DNA of 64,000 nt, from contig DASRJW010000097.1 in NCBI GenBank assembly GCA_035649275.1, positions 26,859 through 90,858 on the forward strand, given 5' to 3'. The notes beneath the pieces were generated by a model, which saw nothing but the letters and a program-made list of their open reading frames with translations, was not told the DNA's origin and made no database searches. Position 1 is the stretch's first letter. Each line of letters opens with the position of its first letter. This DNA is from Candidatus Krumholzibacteriia bacterium. Lineage in GTDB: Bacteria > Krumholzibacteriota > Krumholzibacteriia > G020349025. Positions 8,020-17,000 of this stretch are shown here, in pieces. The translations under genes and the position numbers were made by a program.

Positions 8020-9240
8020 TTGAAGCAGACGATGGCCGCGCTGGGTCTCCTCGTACTCTTGCTCTCGAGTTGCCTCGCCGGGTGCGGCGGAAAGAAGGCG
8101 CCTTCTGCGCCTCCTCCTGCGGTCCAGGTCGCGCAGGTGATCCAACACGACGTACCCATCTATGTCGAAGCCGTGGGCCAGACCCGGGGCTCCAAGGAAG
8201 TGGAGATCCGCGCCCGGGTCGAGGGCTACATCGAGAGCGCGGATTTCGCCGAAGGCTCCACCGTCCAGCAGGGCCAGTTGCTGTTCAAGATCGACCCCGG
8301 CCCCCTCGAGGCGACCTTCGCCCAAGCCAAGGGCAACCTCGCCGGGGCCGAGGCCCAGCTTGCCCGCGCCAGTCAGGACGTGGCGCGGTACAAGCCGCTG
8401 GCGGAGAAGAACGCGATCCCCCGCGAGGATCTGGAAACCGCGGTGTCGCTCGAACGTGCAGCCACGGCGGGTGTGGAAGCCGCGCGTGCCGCCGCAGACC
8501 GCGCCGAGATCGACTTGGGCTACACGCGCGTCGTCGCCCCGGTGAGCGGGCTGGTGGGGAAGGCCGAGGTCAAGACCGGGAACCTGGTCGGTCGGGGCGA
8601 GAGCACGCTCCTCACCACGGTCTCCGACATCGATCCGATCCACGTCCGGGTCAACATCGCCGAGCGCGATTACCTCACCCTGGTCCGCAAGCGTTTGCAG
8701 GAGGTGCGCGAGCATGGCGGCCAGCAGGGGAAAGCGCCTGGTGAACAGCAGGCACCTCACGATTCCGCCGACATCGAGATGATCCTGGCGGATGGCACCG
8801 TGCACCCACAACTCGGCAAGATCTTCTTCGTCGACCGTGCCGTGGATCCCACCACCGGCACGCTCCTCGTCGAGGTCGCCTTCCCCAACCCGGAACACAT
8901 CGTGCGCCCAGGCCAGTTCGCCAAGGTGCGAGCGCCGATCGACTTCCGCAAGGGAGCCATCCTGGTGCCGCAGCGGGCGGTGAAGGAGGTGCAGGCCACC
9001 TACAGCGTGGCCGTGGTGACCGCGGCGGACACGATCGAGATGCGCTCCGTGCGGCCCGGCGCGCGGGTCGGCTCGCTCTGGGTGATCGACGAGGGTCTGC
9101 AGCCGGGCGAGCGCATCGTCGTCGAGGGCCTGCAGAAGGTGCAGCGGGGCATGAAGGTGCAGCCGACGCTGGTGGAGATCCGCGATCCTAACCTGGTCCT
9201 GGCCGCCCCGCCGCCGGCCATGACCGCTTCCCCGCACTGA
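8020..9240 (+). CDS. RND efflux periplasmic adaptor (membrane fusion) lipoprotein
   Basis: A 406-residue AcrA/MexA-type adaptor that bridges the inner-membrane RND pump and the outer-membrane channel. The N-terminus is a lipoprotein signal (MKQTMAALGLLVLLL followed by SSCLAGC; the cysteine in LAGC is the probable lipidated residue). Next come the barrel-sandwich half VEIRARVEGYIESADFAEGS, a coiled-coil hairpin (about residues 95-160, AEAQLARASQDVARY), the second lipoyl half YTRVVAPVSGLVGKAE and the beta-barrel. A Gln/Gly/His-rich insertion (GGQQGKAPGEQQ) near residue 240 is unusual. TTG start with gggag upstream; ATG at 8032 is the alternative. First of a three-gene operon. Confidence 0.9.
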   Translation: MKQTMAALGLLVLLLSSCLAGCGGKKAPSAPPPAVQVAQVIQHDVPIYVEAVGQTRGSKEVEIRARVEGYIESADFAEGSTVQQGQLLFKIDPGPLEATFAQAKGNLAGAEAQLARASQDVARYKPLAEKNAIPREDLETAVSLERAATAGVEAARAAADRAEIDLGYTRVVAPVSGLVGKAEVKTGNLVGRGESTLLTTVSDIDPIHVRVNIAERDYLTLVRKRLQEVREHGGQQGKAPGEQQAPHDSADIEMILADGTVHPQLGKIFFVDRAVDPTTGTLLVEVAFPNPEHIVRPGQFAKVRAPIDFRKGAILVPQRAVKEVQATYSVAVVTAADTIEMRSVRPGARVGSLWVIDEGLQPGERIVVEGLQKVQRGMKVQPTLVEIRDPNLVLAAPPPAMTASPH

Positions 9241-9244
9241 AACG

Positions 9245-12200
9245 ATGGCCGAATTCTTCATCCGGCGCCCCATCGTGGCGATCGTCATCTCGATCGTCAT
9301 GGTCCTCGTCGGCGTCGCGACGCTGCAGAAGCTCTCCATCGAGCAGTACCCGGAGCTCTCTCCGCCCACGATCCGCGTCGAGACCACCTATCCGGGGGCG
9401 TCGGCGGAAGTCGTGGAGCAATCGGTGGCCACTCCGATCGAGCAGCAGGTCAACGGCGTCGACAACATGATCTACATGAAGTCGCTCAACACGAGCGATG
9501 GCCGCATGCTGCTCGATGTCACCTTCCAGGTGGGGATGAACCGAGACATGGCCAACGTGCTGACGCAGAATCGGGTCAGCCAGGCCCAGCCGCGCCTGGC
9601 CCAGGAAGTGCTGCAGCAAGGCGTCACGGTGAAGAAGATCAACCCGAGCATCCTGCTCGTGTGCGCCCTCTTCTCCCCGAATGGCACCTACGACTCGCAG
9701 TGGTTGAACAACTACGCGATGATCAACATCCGGGACGCCATGCTGCGCATACAAGGCGTGGCCTCGGTCGACCTCTACGGGGGCGCCGAGTACGGCATGC
9801 GGGTGTGGCTGCGGCCGGACGAGATGGCGAAGCTGGGACTGACCCCCGCCGACGTCATCGGTGCGATTCGCGAGCAGAACCTGCAAGCGCCGGCGGGACA
9901 GATCGGCGCTGCGCCCTCGCCGCCTGGGCAGGAGGCCACCTACACCGTGCGCGCCCCCGGCCGGCTGGTCACCCCCGAGGAGTTCGAGAACATCATCGTC
10001 CGCAGCACCAAGACCGGGGCTCTGGTGCGCATCCGCGACATCGGTCGCGTCGAGTTGGGGAGCGAGAACTACCGTTCCTTCGGCCGGGTGAACGGCAAGC
10101 CCGCCGGGACGCTGGTGGTCTACCTGCTGCCGGGGGCGAACCAGCTGAAGGCGGCGCATGGCCTCTACACCACGCTGGAGGAGCTCAAGGGGTTTTTCCC
10201 CCCGGACGTCGACTACAAGATCACCTACGACACGACGCCGGCGGTGGAGGCTTCGATCCACGAGATCAAGAAGACCTTCGTCGAGGCCTTGGCCCTGGTG
10301 ACGCTGGTCGTCTTCATCTTCCTGCAGAGCCTGCGGGCCACGATCATTCCGCTCCTCACCGTGCCAGTTTGCCTCATCGGGACCTTCATCTTCTTCCCCA
10401 TGCTCGGTTTCTCGGTGAACACGCTCTCCATGTTCGGCTTGATCCTGGCCATCGGGATCGTGGTGGACGACGCGATCGTGGTGGTCGAGGCGGTGATGCA
10501 CCATATCGAGCATGGCATGAGTCCCCGCGACGCGACGAGCAAGGCGATGAAAGAAGTCACCAGCCCGGTGGTGGCGATCGCCTTCATCCTCTGCGCCGTG
10601 TTCGTGCCGGTGGCGTTGCTCGGCGGTCTCACCGGGAGCCTCTACCGGCAGTTCGCCCTGACCATCGCCATCTCGGTGCTGCTCTCGGCGTTCAACGCCC
10701 TGACGCTCTCCCCGGCGCTCTCCGCCATGCTCCTCAAGCCCTCCAAAGGGGCGCGGAAGGGGCCGCTCGGCTGGTTCTTCCGTGGCTTCAACTCCTTTTT
10801 CGACCGCACCACGAACGGCTACGTGAACTGGTCGCGGCTGTTCGTGCGGCGCGCCATCCTGGCCGTGGGCGTGGTCGTGGTGGCCGGGCTCGGCGCCGGT
10901 GGTTTGGGCAAGATCCTGCCCAAGGGCTTCGTTCCCGACGAGGACCAGGGCATCTTCATGATCAACGCCCAGCTGCCGCTGGCGTCCTCGCTGCAGCGGA
11001 CCGACGCGGTGATGCGCAAGGTGGAGGACCTCCTGGCGCACACAGAGGGCGTGGAGTCCTACAGCAGCATCGGCGGCCTCGGGATGCTGACCAACAGCTT
11101 CAGCGCCGAGTTCGGCTCTATTTTCGTGCGCTTGAAGCCATGGGACGAGCGGAAGAGCCATGAGCTGCACGTCAAGGGCATCATGGCGCACCTGCGCCCC
11201 GAGCTAGGGGCGATCCCCGAAGCCCTCGTCTTCTCTTTCCTGCCGCCTACCATCCCGGGCTTCGGCGCTGCCGGCGGCTTCAACTTCATGCTCCAGGACC
11301 GGAGCGGCACGTTGACACCGCAGGAGCTGGGAGCGAACGTGCAGCGGTTCGTCGAGGAAGGACGCAAGCGGCCGGAGCTCGCCAACCTCTTCACCTCTTT
11401 CAATCCCAACACCCCGCAGGTCGACGTGAAGCTCGACCGCGAGAAGGCGCGGACTCTGGGGGTTCCGGTCAACGACGTGTTCGCCGCCCTGCAAGCGGTG
11501 CTCGGGGGCGCCTACGTGAACGACTTCAACCGCTTCGGGAGACTCTACCGGGTCTACCTGCAGTCCGATGCACCGTACCGGCAGAAGCCCGAAGACATCG
11601 GGCAGTTCTACGTGCGTAGCGTCACCACGGGGGACATGATCCCGCTCTCCACCCTGGTCACCGTGGGGCCGACGTCCGGTCCGGAGACGATGGTGCGCTT
11701 CAACCTCTTCCGCACCGCGGAGATCACCGGCGCCCAGGCGCCGGGATACAGCTCGGGGCAGGCGATGGTGGCGCTGGAGGAGGTGGCCGCCCAGGTCCTG
11801 CCGAAGGAGATGGGGACGAGCTACAGCGGTTTCTCTTATCAGGAAAAGGTGGCGCCACCTTCGGCACCCACCTTCATTCTGGCGGTGGTCTTCGTCTTCC
11901 TCCTGCTCGCGGCGCTCTACGAGAGCTGGAAGCTGCCCTGGGCGGTGCTCCTCGAGACGCCGCTCGTCGCCATCGGCGCCTACTTCGGCGTCTGGCTGCG
12001 CGGCTACGACAACAATGTCTACGTGCAGGTCGGCCTCATCATGCTCATCGGCCTGGCGGCGAAGAACGCCATTCTCATCGTCGAGTTCGCCCGCTCGAGG
12101 CGCAACGAAGGCGCCGACATCGAGACCGCGGCCCTCGACGCCGCGAAGCTGCGCTTCCGCCCCATCCTCATGACCGCTTTCGCCTTCATCATGGGCTGCA

Positions 12201-12427
12201 TCCCGCTCATGCTCGCCCATAGTGCCGGCGCCGGCTCGATGTCGGTGATGGGGACCTCGGTGGTGGTCGGCATGCTGGTGGCGACCGCCGTCGGCGTCTT
12301 CATCGTCCCCGGCCTCTTCGCCCTCATGGAGCGCTTGGGCAGGAAGAAGGCCGAGGCCCCCGAGGGGCAGGCGGCGCTCGCCGGCGCTCCAGCAGCAGCC
12401 ACCGCACCAACCCATGGAGCGCACTGA
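9245..12427 (+). CDS. RND multidrug efflux permease (HAE-1/AcrB type)
   Basis: A 1060-residue inner-membrane proton/drug antiporter with the usual 12 helices and two large periplasmic loops. The N-terminus MAEFFIRRPIVAIVISI is classical for the family. The proton-relay residues are present: the Asp pair in GIVVDDAIVVVEAV (helix 4, near residue 415) and the Lys in GLAAKNAILIVEFA (helix 10, near 945). Length matches AcrB (1049). The start lies 4 bases after the adaptor stop and the stop is 2 bases before the outer-membrane factor, so the three proteins are cotranslated as a complete pump. Drug specificity cannot be read from sequence. Confidence 0.95.
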   Translation: MAEFFIRRPIVAIVISIVMVLVGVATLQKLSIEQYPELSPPTIRVETTYPGASAEVVEQSVATPIEQQVNGVDNMIYMKSLNTSDGRMLLDVTFQVGMNRDMANVLTQNRVSQAQPRLAQEVLQQGVTVKKINPSILLVCALFSPNGTYDSQWLNNYAMINIRDAMLRIQGVASVDLYGGAEYGMRVWLRPDEMAKLGLTPADVIGAIREQNLQAPAGQIGAAPSPPGQEATYTVRAPGRLVTPEEFENIIVRSTKTGALVRIRDIGRVELGSENYRSFGRVNGKPAGTLVVYLLPGANQLKAAHGLYTTLEELKGFFPPDVDYKITYDTTPAVEASIHEIKKTFVEALALVTLVVFIFLQSLRATIIPLLTVPVCLIGTFIFFPMLGFSVNTLSMFGLILAIGIVVDDAIVVVEAVMHHIEHGMSPRDATSKAMKEVTSPVVAIAFILCAVFVPVALLGGLTGSLYRQFALTIAISVLLSAFNALTLSPALSAMLLKPSKGARKGPLGWFFRGFNSFFDRTTNGYVNWSRLFVRRAILAVGVVVVAGLGAGGLGKILPKGFVPDEDQGIFMINAQLPLASSLQRTDAVMRKVEDLLAHTEGVESYSSIGGLGMLTNSFSAEFGSIFVRLKPWDERKSHELHVKGIMAHLRPELGAIPEALVFSFLPPTIPGFGAAGGFNFMLQDRSGTLTPQELGANVQRFVEEGRKRPELANLFTSFNPNTPQVDVKLDREKARTLGVPVNDVFAALQAVLGGAYVNDFNRFGRLYRVYLQSDAPYRQKPEDIGQFYVRSVTTGDMIPLSTLVTVGPTSGPETMVRFNLFRTAEITGAQAPGYSSGQAMVALEEVAAQVLPKEMGTSYSGFSYQEKVAPPSAPTFILAVVFVFLLLAALYESWKLPWAVLLETPLVAIGAYFGVWLRGYDNNVYVQVGLIMLIGLAAKNAILIVEFARSRRNEGADIETAALDAAKLRFRPILMTAFAFIMGCIPLMLAHSAGAGSMSVMGTSVVVGMLVATAVGVFIVPGLFALMERLGRKKAEAPEGQAALAGAPAAATAPTHGAH

Positions 12428-12429
12428 GC

Positions 12430-13863
12430 ATGTGGCGACGGACGCTGCCGGCTCTCCTGCTCGTGGCCCTGGCGTTCGGCTGCTCCTTGGCTCCCAGGTA
12501 CACGCGCCCGGAGCTTCCTTCTCCCGAGGCGTGGCGCGACTCGATCGCCACCCCCGACACCACGATCGCCGAAACGCCCTGGTGGGAACTGCTTGGCGAC
12601 GAGAAGTTGAAGGAGCTCGTCGAGATCGCCCTCACCGAGAATCAGGATCTCAAGATCGCGGTCGAGCGCATCGAGGAGGCCCGCGCCCGCTACGGCTTCG
12701 CGAAAGGCGACTTCTACCCCCATGTCGACGCCGGGGCCGCGGGGGGCCAGCTCCAGGCCAGCCAGGGCAGCTTGCTCCACCTTCCCGAGGGTGGGGCGCT
12801 CGAAACGCACCTCTACGCGCTCGAGGCCAGCGCTTCCTGGGAGCTCGATTTCTTCGGCCGCGTACGCAATGCGAGCGCCGCCGAGAAGGCCAAGATGCTG
12901 GCGGCCGATCAGGGACGCCGCGCCGTGGTCATCTCCCTCGTGGCCGACGTGGGGCAGGCCTACGTCGAGCTCCGGGATCTCGACCGGCAGCTGGAGATCG
13001 CGCGCCAGACCCTCGAATCGCGGCGGGAGTACCTGGATCTCGCTCGCGTGCGTTTCGAGGGCGGCGTCACCCCCGAGGGCGACATGCGGCAGGCGGAATC
13101 AGAGTACCAGCGCATCCGCATCATCATCTTCGAGCTGGAGAAGCTCATCTCCCAGAAGGAAAACCAGCTCTCCGTGCTGCTCGGGAGAATGCCCGCGTCG
13201 ATCGCCCGCGGCCGCACCGTGGATGCCTTGCCGGTGCCGCCCCAGATCCCGGCGGGACTGCCCTCGAGCCTCCTCGATCGCCGGCCCGACCTGCGCGAAG
13301 CCGAGCACCAACTCATCGCCGCCAACGCCCGCATCGGTGAGGCCAAGGCGCTGCTCTTCCCGCGCATCTCGCTCACCGGCTCTTTCGGTTACGCGAGCAC
13401 GGAGATGGACGAGTTCTTCGTCGGCGCCAACCAGTCGTGGAACTTCCTCGGCCAGCTGCTGCAACCGCTCTTCCATGGCGGACAGAATCGCCGGCGCGTG
13501 CAAGTCACCGAGTCCCAGCAACGCCAGGCGGTGTACTCCTACGAGAGCACCGTGATCCGCGCCATGCGCGAAGTGGAGGATGCTCTCGTCTCCTATCACA
13601 AAGCGGGGGAACAGCGCACCGCCCAACAGGCGCGGGTCGAGGCGGAGCGGCGGGTGCTCGATCTGGCGGAGTCGCGCTACCGAGGCGGCGTCGCGCCCTA
13701 CCTCGAGGTGCTGGACGCGCAGCGCTCCCTCTTCTCTGCCGAGATCGACGAGGCGGAGACGATGCGCAACCACGTCGTCTCTCTTATCCAGATCTACAAG
13801 GCGCTCGGCGGTGGGTGGCCACAGGCGGCAGCGCCTCCGGCAGGATCGGAGTCCGGCAAGTAG
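12430..13863 (+). CDS. outer-membrane efflux factor, TolC/OprM (NodT) lipoprotein
   Basis: A 477-residue outer-membrane channel completing the RND system. The lipoprotein signal ends in ALAFGCSLAPRYTRPELP, a standard NodT-family beginning (C-x-x-x-P-x-Y-x-R-P). Two repeats of the TolC fold follow, with long helical stretches such as TENQDLKIAVERIEEARARY and, in the second half, YRGGVAPYLEVLDAQRSLF. ATG start 2 bases after the permease stop. The last ~15 residues are low complexity. No regulator gene sits at the 5' end of the operon; the large activator that begins 230 bases downstream could be one, but that is speculation. Confidence 0.93.
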   Translation: MWRRTLPALLLVALAFGCSLAPRYTRPELPSPEAWRDSIATPDTTIAETPWWELLGDEKLKELVEIALTENQDLKIAVERIEEARARYGFAKGDFYPHVDAGAAGGQLQASQGSLLHLPEGGALETHLYALEASASWELDFFGRVRNASAAEKAKMLAADQGRRAVVISLVADVGQAYVELRDLDRQLEIARQTLESRREYLDLARVRFEGGVTPEGDMRQAESEYQRIRIIIFELEKLISQKENQLSVLLGRMPASIARGRTVDALPVPPQIPAGLPSSLLDRRPDLREAEHQLIAANARIGEAKALLFPRISLTGSFGYASTEMDEFFVGANQSWNFLGQLLQPLFHGGQNRRRVQVTESQQRQAVYSYESTVIRAMREVEDALVSYHKAGEQRTAQQARVEAERRVLDLAESRYRGGVAPYLEVLDAQRSLFSAEIDEAETMRNHVVSLIQIYKALGGGWPQAAAPPAGSESGK

Positions 13864-13928
13864 GTTCACCCACTTCGACCAGGTCTTCGATCCGGAGAAC
13901 CAGGACATCCTCTCGTACGTCAGCAATG

Positions 13929-13966
13929 TATAATTCCCTTTACAGGTCCCCTGCGGATCGGTAAAG
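13929..13966 (+). promoter_or_regulatory. possible promoter / dyad upstream of the large regulator
   Basis: A perfect -10-like hexamer tataat lies at 13929-13934 without a convincing -35. Immediately after it, ctttac (13938-13943) and gtaaag (13961-13966) form an inverted repeat with 17 bases between the arms; tttaca with a 17-bp spacer before taaaga is a second, weaker promoter reading. This is the only such AT-rich patch between the pump operon and the regulator at 14094. Weak evidence. Confidence 0.3.
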
Positions 13967-14093
13967 ATTCTTTACGCTACCCAGGAGACGCCAGCCGGTC
14001 GGGCGATCCCTCGTGCCGGTCAGCCATCCCGCGGGGGTCCCGCTTGCCGAGCCTGCGCCGGCTCGGTCCCGTCGAGCCCAAGGGGAGCCCGCC

Positions 14094-17000
14094 ATGCCCG
14101 ACCAGATCATCGATTCCAAATACCGCGTTCTCGACCCCCTGCCCCGGACGGGAGGACGGCAGCGCTACCTGGTGAGCGACCTCATCAGCGGGCGCATGGC
14201 GGTGCTGGAGACCGTGGCGCTGGAAGGCTTCGAACGCCTGCAGCGCCGGTGGTCGACCTACTGGCAGCCGATCTTGCGGGAGCGGGCGTCTCGCTTCGCC
14301 CGCCTCTCGAGCTTCGTTCCGGTGACCGCGGTCGGCGCCTGGGATTCGGGGCCGTACTACGTCTTCGAGAGCGACGACGAGGACGCGCTGCAAGGCCGGC
14401 CGCTCTCCCGTTTCCCCACGGCCGCGCAACTCCAAGCGCTGTTCGAAGACTTCCACAGTGCCAACGCCGCGGGCGACCACGTCCTCAACCTGCGGCCCGA
14501 ATCGCTGTGCTTGCACGACGAAGTGCTCCGCGTCCTGCCGGCGGCGTACATCCTGCCGCACGAGATGCTGGCTCGAGCCGGCGCCCGCTCGCCTTATCAG
14601 CCACCCGAGCTGCGTCACGCCGGTCATCTGGATGCGACCACGGACGGATTCATCGCCGCCGGAGTGCTGCAGGCTTGTGTCGATCGCCTCCCCGGGGCAA
14701 GACCGGAAGCCTGGCGGCACCTGCAAGGGCTCCTCGCGCTCGAGCCCTGGCGGCGTCCCGGATTGGCCTCGGTGTTGGAGCTCCTGGCGGGAGAGAGAAG
14801 CGCGGAAGCAGCGGGGACGCCGGAGGCCCCACCCCGACGGAGTGTGGATCGGCTCACCGAGCTCGATCTTTTGCCCCTGCCTGCTGCCACCTTGTGGCGC
14901 CCGCTGCTCGAGACTCTCGACGCCAGCTTGGCACAGATGTCGGAAGGCACGAGCGTCGTGCTCTTCCTCGAAACCCCCGCGGGAGGCCCGGGGCTGCAGG
15001 AGCTCTTCTTGTTCCTGCGCGAGAGTCTGGCGCTGCTCACGGAGAGGCCGCACGTCGTGCGGCTCGAAGCACTGACCTCCTGGGAACCTCGCGACCTCGC
15101 GGGGCACGGCCCCGCCGTCGTCCTGGTGCCGGAATACCGCCCGGCGGAAACCGAGCTGCTGCCTCTGGAGACGCTCCTCGCCCAGGACAAGGTGCGTCCG
15201 GTCGTCTGGGTCGTGGGTTCCAAGCGCGGCGCGGCGCCGCCATCGGAAGGCGAGAGCCCTCCGAGCCTGGCGGAGTGGTTGCGCGCCCGCTGTGACCCGG
15301 AGGTCCACTTCCTTTCCCAGGTGGTGGAGTGCCCGCCGGCGGAGATGCCGGCGCCGCCGGTGTCGCCGGCTTCCCGGCATTTGCTGGATCTGCTCAGCGT
15401 TCTCGACACCGACGGGACGGGCGAGATGTTGCGCCTGGCGCTGCCGCAGCAGGAGGGCGAGCTGCCCGAAGCCCTCGCCGAACTCGAGCGCCTCGGACAC
15501 GTGCGGTCCTCTCTCGCGGCGGGCGGCTGGTGGGGCCAGGAGTCCCAGCAGGTGGTGCGGTTGCTGCGGCCGGACGCTCTCGAGCTGCGACGGAACGGTC
15601 TCACCGCGCACCGTCAAGAGGAGCTGCACCTGTTGTTGTCGCACCTTCTCGCCGAAGGCGGTCCGCCGACCCTGGGGCAGCGACTCATGCGTTTCGACCA
15701 CCTCTTCGCCGGCGGCAGCTGGGACGTCGCAGCCGCGGAGAGCAGCCCGTTGCTGCAGGCCGTGCAACGGCGCGGTTTGGTGGCGCTGCTGCGCCGGCTG
15801 CAGCGCAAGCTGGTGAACTCGAACCTGGTGCAACACCTGAAGGCGCCGCAGCATCTCGAGGTGTTGCGCAGCCTCGCCCAGTCCGAGGTGGAGCGGCAGC
15901 ACGCGAGCGAAGGTTTGAGCTACTACGAGCGGGCGGCCGAGAGGCTCTTCGCGCTGGCGGACGAAGAAGGGTCGGTGCTGGATCTCCACGCCACCAGCGA
16001 GATGCTGCTGGCGCACGCGGAGCTGCTGGACCGTCATGGCGACTTCGATCGTTCCCTGGAGCTCCTGCAACGCTTCATGGAGCGCTACGGCGAAGAGCTC
16101 CCCACCGTCGATCGTGGCCGCCTGTTCACCGAAATGGGCTTCTGCGAGTTCCGCCTCACGCGGTACGGGGCCGCCGAGGAGCGTTGCCAGCTGGCGTTGA
16201 ACCTCCTCGACCCCCGCCGCCACCTCAAGGAGGTGGCACAACTCCACAACGTTCTCGGTTTGGTGCGCTGGCGCACCAGCCGTTACGACGAGGCCGAGCA
16301 CTACTTGAGCAGCAGCCTGGCGCTGCGCGAGAAGAGCGGCGATCGCCTGGCGGTGGCGCGGGCCTACAACAACCTCGGCTTGCTGGCGCGGGCACGCCGG
16401 CGCTTCTCGGAAGCACTGGAGTACCACCGCAAGAGCATGGAGATCCGCCAGGAGCTCGAGGATCACGCCGGCGTGGCCCGAGGATTGGTCAACCTGGCCT
16501 GGGTCCACCTGGAAATGAAGGATCTCGGCCGTTCCGAAGATCTGGCGCGACGGGCTGCTGCACTGAGCGAGCAGCTCGGCTCGCGCTCGAGCTGGGCGAG
16601 CGCGAAGGGGCTGCAGGGCGAAATCTTCCTGGCCCAGGGGCGGAGGGTCGAGGCGCGAGCCGCTCTCGAGGAAGCGGTGCGCCTGGCGCGCGATGTGAGC
16701 GACGTGGCGGAACTCTTCATGGATCTGCGCAAGCAGGCGAGCCTGGAGCTGCTCGAGGGCAATCTCTTGCGGGCGGAAGAGCTCCTCCAGGAGTCCGAGC
16801 AGTACATGAGCCAGGCCGGTTCGACTCTGGAAGAGGCGAACTGGCATCGCACCCAAGGCCATCTGCGTCGGGCGCAGGAGGATCGCCGCGGCGCGGCGGT
16901 TTCCTACGAACACGCCGGCAACAACCTCGCCCGGCTGGGGGACACGCCGCAGGCGGCGGAATCCTTCCAAGAGGCGGCGCAGCTCTATCACGAGAGCGGC